From the NCBI GenBank assembly GCA_035556715.1, contig DATMER010000115.1, positions 102,245 to 166,244 of the forward strand: a stretch of DNA of 64,000 bases, read 5' to 3'. This document shows, piece after piece, positions 31,737-39,806 of the stretch (positions are counted from its first letter, which is position 1; the number at the start of each line of letters is the position of its first letter). This DNA comes from DATMER01 sp035556715. Its GTDB lineage: Bacteria > Acidobacteriota > Thermoanaerobaculia > Multivoradales > UBA5704. The translations under genes were made by a program, and so were the position numbers. Under the pieces are notes generated by a model. It was given only the letters and a program-made list of their open reading frames with translations. It was not told the DNA's origin and ran no database searches.

Positions 31737-32948
31737 ATGGGCCGCGTGTCGCGCCGTACCCTGATCCCCGCCCTCATCCTCGTTGCCCTGGCTGCCGCGA
31801 CCCTGTGGACGCTCCTTCGGCCCGGGAGCCGCTGGCGCGAGCTCCGGGAGGAGGGCGCGGTGGAGGAGGAGCGTCTCGTCCTGGAGCCGGCCTCGTTCGA
31901 GGAGCTGCCGGGATGGAGGGAGGACGATCCCTCCGCGGCGCTCTCCGCTCTCCTCCGGTCCTGCCGCCGGCTGCTGAACCAGCCCCTCGGCAAGCCTCTG
32001 GGGATGGCCGGAACTGCCGGGGACTGGAAGCCCGCCTGCGAGGCCGCTTCCCGGGTGCCTTCAGGCGGAGCCCGGGCCTTCTTCGAGTCCCACTTCCAGC
32101 CCTTCGCCGTCAACGAAGGGCAGGAGGGGCTCTTCACCGGATACTACGAGCCGCTGCTCCAGGGCAGCCGCAAGCGGAGCGACCGCTACCGGGTGCCGCT
32201 CCATGTCCGTCCTCCCGACCTCGTGATGGTCGACCTGGGCGACTTCCGCGAGGAGCTGAAGGGGCAGCGGATCGCCGGGCGGGTGGAGGAGGGCGACCTG
32301 GTCCCCTATCCCGACCGCCGCGCGATCGAGGGGGGAGCCCTGGCCGGCGAGGACCTGGAGCTGGTCTGGGTGGACGATCCCGTGGACGCCTTCTTCCTCC
32401 AGATCCAGGGCTCGGGCCGGGTGCGCCTCGCCGAAGGGGGCGAGATGCGGGTGGGCTACGCCGCGCAGAACGGCCATCCCTACTTCGCCATCGGCAAGGA
32501 CCTGGTGGAGCGCGGGGCCTTGAAGGTCGAGGAGGTCTCGATGCAGTCGATCCGCGGCTGGCTGGAGGAGAACCCGGAGCTGGCGGATGACGTGATGGCG
32601 CGCAATGCCTCCTATGTCTTCTTCGAGGAGCTGAGGGGCGAGGGGCCGCTCGGGGCGCAAGGTGTGGCTCTCACTCCCGGGCGCTCGCTGGCCGTGGACC
32701 TGAAGCACTGGCCCCTGGGAGTCCCGGTCTGGCTCGATGCCCGGGCTCCCTCTCCGCGGGAGGGGGAGCCCGACCGTTCCTTCCGCCGCCTGGTCGTCGC
32801 GCAGGACACCGGCGGGGCGATCCGCGGCCCGGTCCGGGGGGACGTGTTCTGGGGCCATGGAGAGGAGGCGGCCGAGGTCGCCGGGAGGATGAAGCATCCA
32901 GGGCGGATGTGGGTGCTGCTGCCACGGCCGGCAGTAGTACCTTTTTGA
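31737..32948 (+). CDS. mltA: MltA-type lytic murein transglycosylase
   Basis: 403 residues. N-terminal membrane anchor/signal (about 5-24). The MltA barrel follows (about 80-290): GLFTGYYEPLLQGS, VWVDDPVDAFFLQIQGSGRV and VGYAAQNGHPYFAIGK are family signatures. The C-terminal 3D domain (about 300-390) has GVALTPGRSLAVD, VVAQDTGGAIRG (catalytic Asp region) and GDVFWGHGEEAAEVAG. It cleaves the MurNAc-GlcNAc bond of peptidoglycan with 1,6-anhydro formation in the periplasm. The anchor lacks a clear lipobox Cys, unlike E. coli MltA. ATG at 31737. Confidence 0.93.
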   Translation: MGRVSRRTLIPALILVALAAATLWTLLRPGSRWRELREEGAVEEERLVLEPASFEELPGWREDDPSAALSALLRSCRRLLNQPLGKPLGMAGTAGDWKPACEAASRVPSGGARAFFESHFQPFAVNEGQEGLFTGYYEPLLQGSRKRSDRYRVPLHVRPPDLVMVDLGDFREELKGQRIAGRVEEGDLVPYPDRRAIEGGALAGEDLELVWVDDPVDAFFLQIQGSGRVRLAEGGEMRVGYAAQNGHPYFAIGKDLVERGALKVEEVSMQSIRGWLEENPELADDVMARNASYVFFEELRGEGPLGAQGVALTPGRSLAVDLKHWPLGVPVWLDARAPSPREGEPDRSFRRLVVAQDTGGAIRGPVRGDVFWGHGEEAAEVAGRMKHPGRMWVLLPRPAVVPF

Positions 32949-33042
32949 GTACTCCGGTCCACGGGCTCTCCCTCCGTCTCCGGGAATAGAATTCAAACAA
33001 ACGTGAAGGGCTCGTACGCCCGCATCCGGGAGGGAATTCGCC

Positions 33043-34137
33043 ATGCCGCGCCATCTTCTTTCCAGACAGCTCCTTGCAGCCGGCCTCGGGCTGGCCGGTC
33101 TTCTGCTCGCCTCACCCCGGCACGCCTGGGCCCAGGGCTGAGTGGCCGCACGCCTGGACGCGCCCGTGCTCGGCGCGCAAAGCGACATCACGGCTTTCAG
33201 CCGCTGGCAGGTCTCCACGAGCTGGCGGCACCAGCGCTCCGACCGGCACTTCCGGGGCTCCGAAGAGGAGGCGAACCGGCAGGCGGAGGGGAGCGAGGTC
33301 ATCAACACGATCAATCTCATGGAGCTGGGGATTCGATACAACCCCAACCCGCAGTGGAGCGTCTCGCTCGGCATCCCCTATTTCGCGGCCGAGAGATCGA
33401 GCCCGATCCGCGACCCGAACCGGGTGGTGGTGGACCGCAGCGTGGTCGAGGCAAACGCCTTGGGCGACATCACGCTGACCGCGCGCCGCCTCCTCTGGAA
33501 CCCGCGGGAGCACCCGGAGAGCAACATCTCGCTGGGCCTGGGGGTCAAGTTCCCCACCGGCGACTACGACGTCTTCGACACGCGGGAGCGGCTGGTGGAC
33601 GGCCAGCGCGTCTTCACCGACGAGAGCGTCGACCAGTCGATCCAGCCGGGCGACGGCGGGTGGGGCGCCATCCTCGATGTCTCGACCTACCAGCGCATCC
33701 GGAGCTCCGGCGGCACGCTCTACGCCTCCGGGACCTACCTGATCAACCCGGAGGGAACGAACGGCGTGCCCACCTTCCGCGGCGCGATCGGGGAGGAGAT
33801 CATGTCGATTGCGGACCAGTACCTGGCCCGCGCCGGGGTCACCTGGTCGGGCGCGAGCTGGAAGGGGTTCGGGATGAGCCTGGGCGGCCGCATCGAGGGG
33901 GTTCCGGTCGAGGACCTGATCGGCGACAGCGACGGCTTCCGGCGTCCGGGCTACGCCCTGTCGGTCGAGCCCGGCCTGAGCTACACGCGGGGAGCCCACG
34001 CCTTCTCGCTGGCGGTGCCGGTCGCGGTTCACCGCAACCGGCAGCGGAGCGTCCCCGACCGGCTGGTTCCCGGACGCATCGGTGACGCGGCCTTCGCCGA
34101 CTACGTGGTCATGCTGGGCTATTGGCGGAAGCTGTGA
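33043..34137 (+). CDS. outer-membrane barrel-like protein with in-frame TGA after the signal peptide
   Basis: The frame from ATG 33043 encodes a full signal peptide (MPRHLLSRQLLAAGLGLAG then LLLASPRHAWA, QG) and then meets TGA at 33139-33141. The same frame continues without a break for 332 codons (VAARLDAPVLGAQSD...), a beta-rich protein like the transporter/MetA-pathway barrels. As start, GTG at 33142 would leave it without any signal peptide. The TGA therefore replaces one residue at the mature N-terminus; homologues often have Cys near here (TGC to TGA is one change), though I state this from memory. It may be a nonsense mutation, a sequencing error or, less likely, selenocysteine. GGGAGGG precedes 33043. 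Confidence 0.65.
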
Positions 34138-34157
34138 GGTAGAAAAGGACCTCACCC

Positions 34158-34226
34158 CCTGTCCCCCTGTCCCCCTCTCCCATCTCCCAGCCACCCATCC
34201 CCGGGAGAGGGGGACAGGGGGACAGG
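34158..34226. repeat. perfect 24-bp inverted repeat, REP family
   Basis: 34158-34181 and 34203-34226 are exact reverse complements (24 bp) around a 21-nt loop. Each arm ends CCCCCTCTCCC at the loop side and repeats CCTGTCCC twice outside. It lies between two rightward genes and shares the CCCCTCTCCC core with 4714-4854 and 39764-39792. It could act as a transcription attenuator as well as a REP element. Confidence 0.85.
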
Positions 34227-34250
34227 TTCCGCACTGATATACTCCCTGGA

Positions 34251-35600
34251 GTGATGTCCGGACTCCTGCCCACCTTCCGCCGCCGGACGGCAATCTTCGC
34301 GCTCTTCGCGCTGTCGGCCCTCGTCCTGGTCCTCCTGCCGATCTTGGCGTCCGCCCAACCGAAAGAGCGCGGAGGCACCATCCTGCGGGCTCGCGTGAAG
34401 TCGGCCATCCATCCGATCTCCGCAGAGCTGATCCAGGACGCGGTCCGCGATGCGGATGCGGCCGGGGCGGCGGCCCTGATCATCGAGCTGGACACCCCCG
34501 GGGGACTGGTCACCTCCACCCGCGAGATCTCTTCGGCGATCCTCGGCGCCCGGACGCCGGTCGTGGTCTACGTCTCGCCCGCGGGAGCGCAGGCCGCCTC
34601 CGCCGGCTTCTTCATCCTGATGTCGGCCGACATCGCGGCCATGGCCCCGGGGACCAACACGGGCGCCGCCCATCCGGTCGCGATGGGCGGGGAGGATGTC
34701 GAGGGGACCATGGCCAGGAAGGTCGAGGAGGATTCGGCCGCGAACATCCGGGCGCTGGCCCGGCGCAACGGCCGCAATGTCGAGCTCGCCCAGGCCGCGG
34801 TCGTGGACAGCCGCTCCTACACCGCCGACGAGGCGCTCGACGGCAAGCTCATCGACCTGATCGCCCCGAGCTTCGACAAGCTGGTGGAGGCCCTCCACGG
34901 CCGCACCGTGAAGCGGGGGGAGGACGTGGTGACCCTCCACACCCGGGGAGCCGTGGTGGAAGAGGTCGAGATGTCCGTGCTGCGGCGGGTCCTGTCGGTG
35001 ATCGCCGACCCGAACATCGCCATGATCCTGCTGACCCTGGGCGGCCTCGGCCTCTACTTCGAGCTGATGAACCCCGGTGCCATCCTGCCCGGGGTGGTTG
35101 GCGGGATCTGCCTGATCCTCGCCTTCTTCGCGCTCTCCGTGCTGCCGGTGAGCTACGCGGGGCTGGCGCTGCTCCTGCTGGCCATGCTCCTGTTCATCGC
35201 GGAGATCAAGATCGTGAGCCACGGCGTGCTGGCGATCGGCGGCACCGTCTCCATGGTGCTCGGGGCGCTGATGCTGTTCAAGACGGCGGAGCCCGCGCTC
35301 CGGGTGAGCCGGGAGGTGATCGTGAGCCTCGCGCTGTTCTCGCTCGCGACGGTGGGCTTCCTCGCCTTCATGACGCTCCGGACGCGGCAGACGCCGGTCA
35401 GCACCGGCCTGCAGGGGATGATCCACGAGATCGGCGTCGCCCGGTCGCCGATCTCGCCGCGCGGCAAGGTGTTCGTGCACGGCGAGATCTGGGACGCGGT
35501 CTCGGACGAGCCCGTGTCCGCCGGCGAGCCGGTCGAGGTGGTCGCCGTCCGCAACCTGACCCTGGCGGTGCGTCCGCACCGCCGCAATCCAGCGGTCTGA
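34251..35600 (+). CDS. NfeD1-type membrane serine protease (ClpP class)
   Basis: 449 residues. A signal peptide/anchor (about 15-35) precedes a ClpP-class protease domain (about 45-230): ALIIELDTPGGLVTSTREI, then the nucleophile in QAASAGFFILMSAD and the general-base Lys in MARKVEEDSAANIRAL. Several membrane helices follow (about 265-385), then a C-terminal NfeD OB-fold domain (about 395-445: GMIHEIGVARSPI, GKVFVHGEIWDAV). Long NfeD proteins work with SPFH/slipin proteins in membrane quality control; the slipin gene is next. GTG at 34251 or ATG at 34254 may start it. Confidence 0.9.
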   Translation: MMSGLLPTFRRRTAIFALFALSALVLVLLPILASAQPKERGGTILRARVKSAIHPISAELIQDAVRDADAAGAAALIIELDTPGGLVTSTREISSAILGARTPVVVYVSPAGAQAASAGFFILMSADIAAMAPGTNTGAAHPVAMGGEDVEGTMARKVEEDSAANIRALARRNGRNVELAQAAVVDSRSYTADEALDGKLIDLIAPSFDKLVEALHGRTVKRGEDVVTLHTRGAVVEEVEMSVLRRVLSVIADPNIAMILLTLGGLGLYFELMNPGAILPGVVGGICLILAFFALSVLPVSYAGLALLLLAMLLFIAEIKIVSHGVLAIGGTVSMVLGALMLFKTAEPALRVSREVIVSLALFSLATVGFLAFMTLRTRQTPVSTGLQGMIHEIGVARSPISPRGKVFVHGEIWDAVSDEPVSAGEPVEVVAVRNLTLAVRPHRRNPAV

Positions 35601-35621
35601 TCCCAACGAAAGGAATCTGGA

Positions 35622-36383
35622 ATGGAAGGCCTCTATGGAATCGGCCTGATCGTCATCCTGGGCGTTTTTCTCTTCTCGCGCTGGGTGAACATCCTCAACG
35701 AGTACGAGCGCGCCGTCACCTTCTGGCTCGGCCGCCTGGCGCGCCAGCCCAAGGGCCCGGGCCTCGTCCTCATCTTCTGGCCGCTGGAGAAGATGATCAA
35801 GGTGTCCCTGCGCACGGTGGTGTTCGACGTGCCGCCGCAGGACATCATCACGCGGGACAACGTGTCGGTGAAGGTCAACGCGGTGGTCTACTTCCGGGTG
35901 GTCGATCCGGCGCGGGCCATCGTCGAGGTGGAGAACTTCAACTACGCCACCAGCCAGCTCGCCCAGACCACGCTGCGCTCGGTGCTGGGCCAGGCCGAGC
36001 TCGACGAGCTCCTGTCCGAGCGCGAGAAGCTCAACGAGCAGCTCCAGACGATCATCGACTCCCAGACCGATCCCTGGGGGATCAAGGTCTCCATGGTGGA
36101 GCTCAAACACGTGGACCTGCCCGTGGAGATGCAGCGCGCGATGGCGCGGCAGGCCGAGGCGGAGCGTGAAAAGCGCGCTAAGATCATCCATGCGGCCGGT
36201 GAGCTGGAGGCCTCCGTGAAGCTCGCCGAGGCCGCGGACATCATCGGCAGGAACGCGGTCACCCTGCAGCTCCGCTACCTGCAGACGTTGACGGAGATCT
36301 CGGCGGAGAAGAACTCGACGATCATCTTCCCGCTGCCGATCGACCTGATGAAGGCGTTCCTCGACCGCGGGGAGCGCAAGTAG
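35622..36383 (+). CDS. slipin/stomatin-family SPFH protein
   Basis: 253 residues. N-terminal membrane hairpin (about 4-20), then the SPFH/Band 7 domain: NEYERAVTFWLGRLARQPKG, VVFDVPPQDIITRDNVSVKV, VVYFRVVDPARAIVEVENF and LRSVLGQAELDELLSEREKL, followed by a coiled-coil tail (QAEAEREKRAKIIHAAGELE). It forms oligomers in the cytoplasmic membrane and is the usual partner and substrate of the NfeD protease encoded 21 bp upstream. AAAGGAA stands before the ATG. Confidence 0.93.
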   Translation: MEGLYGIGLIVILGVFLFSRWVNILNEYERAVTFWLGRLARQPKGPGLVLIFWPLEKMIKVSLRTVVFDVPPQDIITRDNVSVKVNAVVYFRVVDPARAIVEVENFNYATSQLAQTTLRSVLGQAELDELLSEREKLNEQLQTIIDSQTDPWGIKVSMVELKHVDLPVEMQRAMARQAEAEREKRAKIIHAAGELEASVKLAEAADIIGRNAVTLQLRYLQTLTEISAEKNSTIIFPLPIDLMKAFLDRGERK

Positions 36384-36394
36384 GGAGCCTGTTT

Positions 36395-37114
36395 TTGACG
36401 AACTCGCACGAGCCCAGCTACTACGAGATCGCGCTGACCAACCGCCAGGTGGTCGTCGCGTTCGTGATCCTCCTGGTCTGCCTCGTCTCCGCCTTCTTCT
36501 CGGGGCTCTGGATCGGCCGCGAGAGCGCGGCGCGCGCCCAGGAGCAGATCGCCCAGGGCACGCAGGCCGTCCCGGCCGCGCCGCCGGAAGCCCAGGAGCT
36601 GGAGGAGCTCGCGTTCTTCGAGGACGAGCAGCAGGCGGGTGATCCCGCCGCCGATGCCCAGGAACCACCCCCTGCCACCCCGGCCCAGGATACGACCCTG
36701 CTGGAGGACTTCGGCGGCGAGACCGAAGAGGAGCCCCCCGCCGGAGACCCCGATCTGCCCGAGGGTCGCCGCCGGCAGGGCCGCGATGCGGAGGCGGAAG
36801 AGACTGCTGAGCCCGCCACGCCCACTCCCGCGCCCACCCCGGCCCGTCCGGCCGTCGCGGCGACCCCCGAGCCCCAAGTCGCCAGCGGCCAGGTGGTCAT
36901 CCAGGTCTTCTCCTCTTCCGATCTCGACCAGGCGGAGAAGGTGCGGGACCGCCTGGTCCGCGGCGGCCACAAGGCTTTCCTCTCCCCGGTCCAGGTGGCC
37001 GGCCGCACCATGCACCGCGTGCGCATCGGCCCGTTCGATTCCCGCGGTGCGGCGCAGAAAGTCGCCGAGCAGGTGCGCACGGGCTACAAGCTCGACACCT
37101 GGGTCACCGAGTGA
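36395..37114 (+). CDS. SPOR-domain membrane protein
   Basis: 239 residues. One membrane helix (about 20-42, VVVAFVILLVCLVSAFFSGLW), a Pro/Glu/Ala-rich linker (about 50-165) and a C-terminal SPOR domain (about 168-239: VVIQVFSSSDLDQAEKV, FLSPVQVAGRTMHRVRIGPF, AEQVRTGYKL). SPOR domains bind denuded glycan strands of septal peptidoglycan, so it probably sits at division sites. The start is TTG at 36395, 11 bp after the slipin stop. The next gene begins 7 bp downstream. Confidence 0.85.
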   Translation: MTNSHEPSYYEIALTNRQVVVAFVILLVCLVSAFFSGLWIGRESAARAQEQIAQGTQAVPAAPPEAQELEELAFFEDEQQAGDPAADAQEPPPATPAQDTTLLEDFGGETEEEPPAGDPDLPEGRRRQGRDAEAEETAEPATPTPAPTPARPAVAATPEPQVASGQVVIQVFSSSDLDQAEKVRDRLVRGGHKAFLSPVQVAGRTMHRVRIGPFDSRGAAQKVAEQVRTGYKLDTWVTE

Positions 37115-37121
37115 ATACCGA

Positions 37122-38627
37122 GTGAAGTGGATCCTCGCCGCGGGCGCCGGCGTGCTCTGGGCGCTCCAGTTCGGCCGCGAGCCGCACGTCATCGCCCCCT
37201 GGCTCGCCCTGGCGCCGCTGATCCTGCTGCTCTCCTCGACCCGGGCCTCCGGCCGCCTGGCCTTCGTCTTCGGCTTCATGGCGTGGATGACCGGCCTCTC
37301 CTGGATCGTGCCCACGCTGGTCACCTATGGCGGTATCTCCCAGCCGCTGGCCTGGCCGCTGACCGGCCTGCTCGCCGCCTACCTCGCCGGGTTCGATGCC
37401 GTATTCGGCTGGATCGGGGGCAAGGTCTGGAGGAGATGGGGGACGGTCGGGCGCCTGCTGGTGCTGCCGTCGCTCTGGGTGGCGCTGGAGTGGCTCCGCA
37501 CCGTCCTGTTCGGCGGCTTCCCCTGGAACCTCGCGGCCTACTCCTGGGTGGACGTGGCCGGAGCGCTGCCGCTCTCGGCCTGGGTCGGTCCCTACGGGAT
37601 CTCGTTCCTCGCCGTCCTGACCAGCGCGGGTGCGGCCGCGGCCGTTCAGCGCCGCCGCTGGGCGCCGCTGGTGGTCGCCTGGGCCGTGCCGCTCCTCCTG
37701 CTCCCCCTGGCCGGGCGCTGGAGCCAACGCCAATCCATCGAGGACGTGCGCGAGGCGGGTGCGATCGGCCCGGCCGGGATGCCGGTGCGGCTGATCCAGC
37801 CCAACATCGCCAACCTGACGGAGTACGATGCGGTGGCGGTCCTCCGCAACTACCGCAAGATGATCGACGCCTCGACCCAGGTCTGCCAGCCGGGCACCCT
37901 GGTGGTCTGGCCGGAGAGCGCGGCCTGGCCGTTCTCCTACGCCCGGGACTCGATGTTGCGCGAGGACCTCGACAGGCTGGTCAAGCGCGGCTGCACGGTG
38001 CTGTTCAACTCCAGCCATCCGGTGGAGGAGAGCCTCTACAATTCGGCCTACCTGCTGTCGCCGCAGGGGACCCTGCACCGGTACGACAAGCGGCACCTGG
38101 TGCCGTTCGGGGAATTCATCCCCTTCCGCGGCGTCTTTTCCTGGATGGATACGCTGGCGCGCAACGCCGGCGAGTTCCGGGCGGCCGCGGGAGTAACCCT
38201 GCTGCCGTGGGAGCGGGAGACGCTCGGCATGGCCATCTGTTACGAGGTGGTCTATCCGGCCGAGGTCGCGGAGCTGGCACGCCGGGGCGCGACGGTCCTG
38301 GTCACGATCACGAACGACGCCTGGTACGGCGACACCTGGGCACCCTGGCAGCACTACCGGGCGGCCCGCTTCCGCGCCGCGGAGAACCGCCGCCCCCTGC
38401 TGCGGGCCGCGATCACCGGGGTGTCGGCCATCGTGGGCCCGGACGGCTCGGTCTGGTCTCAGCTCGGCGTCTTTCAGGAGGGCATCATCCGCGCCCGGGT
38501 GCTGGGCCGGTCGGGCCTGACCCCGTACGCGAGGCTCCCCTGGCTGGTGCCGTCCCTGGCTTCGATCGTCTCAGGGGCCGCGCTGATTGCGCTATATTTC
38601 ACTCGCAAGGAGAAGAAGAGATCATGA
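37122..38627 (+). CDS. lnt: apolipoprotein N-acyltransferase
   Basis: 501 residues. About seven N-terminal membrane helices (about 1-200), then a nitrilase domain (about 220-470). The catalytic triad is visible: Glu in WPESAAWPF, Lys in RYDKRHLVPFGEF and Cys in MAICYEVVYPAEVA; NDAWYGDTWAPWQHYRAARFRA split around WYGD completes the signature. It transfers the third acyl chain to the N-terminal Cys of lipoproteins in the cytoplasmic membrane. Its start is GTG at 37122. The stop codon overlaps the ATG of prfB (ATGA). Confidence 0.95.
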   Translation: MKWILAAGAGVLWALQFGREPHVIAPWLALAPLILLLSSTRASGRLAFVFGFMAWMTGLSWIVPTLVTYGGISQPLAWPLTGLLAAYLAGFDAVFGWIGGKVWRRWGTVGRLLVLPSLWVALEWLRTVLFGGFPWNLAAYSWVDVAGALPLSAWVGPYGISFLAVLTSAGAAAAVQRRRWAPLVVAWAVPLLLLPLAGRWSQRQSIEDVREAGAIGPAGMPVRLIQPNIANLTEYDAVAVLRNYRKMIDASTQVCQPGTLVVWPESAAWPFSYARDSMLREDLDRLVKRGCTVLFNSSHPVEESLYNSAYLLSPQGTLHRYDKRHLVPFGEFIPFRGVFSWMDTLARNAGEFRAAAGVTLLPWERETLGMAICYEVVYPAEVAELARRGATVLVTITNDAWYGDTWAPWQHYRAARFRAAENRRPLLRAAITGVSAIVGPDGSVWSQLGVFQEGIIRARVLGRSGLTPYARLPWLVPSLASIVSGAALIALYFTRKEKKRS

Positions 38628-39743
38628 TCGCCTCGGACGCACAGCAGCGCATCGACACGCTCTCGGAGCAGCTCACCAACCTCCGGGGGTATCTTTGAGG
38701 ACACCGGCTTAGAGAAAGAGCTGTCGGACATCGACCGGCAGATGCAGGAGCCGGGGTTCTGGGACGACCCTACCCGCAACGCCTCCCTCATGCAGCAGCG
38801 CCGCGGCCTGGAGCGGCGCCTCGAGACCCTGAAGCGCCTCCGCTCTGACGCGGATGAGCTGGCCACCTGGCGCGAGCTCCTCGCCGAGGGGGAGACCGAC
38901 GAGGATCTGGCCCGCTTCCTCGACCGCCTGCAGACCGACCTCGACCGCCTGGAGCTGGAGCTGAAGCTCTCCGGCCCGGACGACGACAAGAGCGCCATCA
39001 TGGCCATCCACCCCGGGGCCGGCGGCACCGAGTCGCAGGACTGGGCCGAGATGCTCCTGCGCATGTACCTGCGCTGGGCCGAGCAGCACGGCTACCAGGT
39101 GGAGCTGATGGAGCGGCAGGACGGAGACGACGCGGGGATCAAGAGCGCCACGCTCGCGATCCGCGGCGAGAACGCCTACGGGTATCTGAAGAGCGAGGTC
39201 GGGGTCCACCGGCTGGTGCGGATCAGCCCCTACGACTTCCAGGGCCGGCGCCACACCTCCTTTGCCTCGGTAGACGTCTATCCCGAGGTGGACGACGACA
39301 TCGAGATCGAGGTGCTGGACAAGGACCTGAAGATCGACACCTACCGCTCCTCGGGCGCGGGCGGCCAGCATGTCAACAAGACCGAGTCGGCGGTGCGCAT
39401 CACCCACCTGCCGTCCGGGATCGTGGTCGCCTGCCAGAACGAGCGCAGCCAGATCAAGAACCGGGCGATGGCCATGAAGGTCCTCAAGTCGCGCCTCTAC
39501 GACCAGGAGGTGCAGAAGCGCGCGGCGGAGCAGGCCGAGCGCGAGGGCAACAAGATGGACAACTCCTGGGGGAGCCAGATCCGCAGCTACGTCCTCCATC
39601 CCTACCGCATGGTCAAGGACCACCGCACCGGGGCCGAGGTGGGCGACGCCAACCGCGTGCTGGACGGCGGCGTGGATCCGTTCATCGAAGCCTTCCTCAG
39701 GGGGCAGATGGCGGCTCCGGGGAAAGAGGATCTGGCGTTTTGA
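38624..39743 (+). CDS. prfB: peptide chain release factor 2, with programmed +1 frameshift
   Basis: Read as 38624-38695 joined to 38697-39743 (372 residues). The first 24 codons (MIASDAQQRIDTLSEQLTNL, RGYL) stop at an in-frame TGA; a +1 shift at CTT-TGA continues into the full RF2 sequence. RF2 recognises UAA/UGA and releases the peptide. The tripeptide region reads SPYDFQGRRHTSF (SPF in E. coli), and the catalytic GGQ lies in SSGAGGQHVNKTES. The frameshift lets RF2 control its own level: low RF2 favours the shift. AAGGAG precedes the ATG, which overlaps the lnt stop. Confidence 0.97.
38683..38699 (+). promoter_or_regulatory. prfB: RF2 programmed frameshift site
   Basis: CCGGGGGTATCTTTGAG: a G-rich Shine-Dalgarno-like stretch three bases before the CTT-TGA slippery stop, matching the E. 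coli arrangement (AGGGGGTATCTTTGA). The UGA is 38696-38698. Confidence 0.95.
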
Positions 39744-39763
39744 TCCCGTTCCCCCTCTCCCCA

Positions 39764-39792
39764 CCCCTCTCCCCCGTGCCGGGGGAGAGGGG
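39764..39792. repeat. REP-family hairpin / possible terminator after prfB
   Basis: Perfect 13-bp stem CCCCTCTCCCCCG / CGGGGGAGAGGGG with a TGC loop, 20 nt after the prfB stop. Shares the CCCCTCTCCC core with elements at 4.7 and 34.2 kb. It ends 14 nt before the next gene and is followed by TAAAAGG. Confidence 0.75.
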
Positions 39793-39806
39793 GTAAAAGG
39801 CCGCGC

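Noticed and set aside
33139..33165. Selenocysteine recoding as the first explanation for the in-frame TGA
   Set aside because: The stem after the TGA is short (5 bp) and not a convincing bacterial SECIS, and no selenium genes are seen. Nonsense mutation or sequence error is simpler.
34152..36668. 838-codon minus-strand open frame
   Set aside because: Antisense to the NfeD and slipin genes, both with clear motifs; the translation is Arg/His/Asp-rich low complexity.
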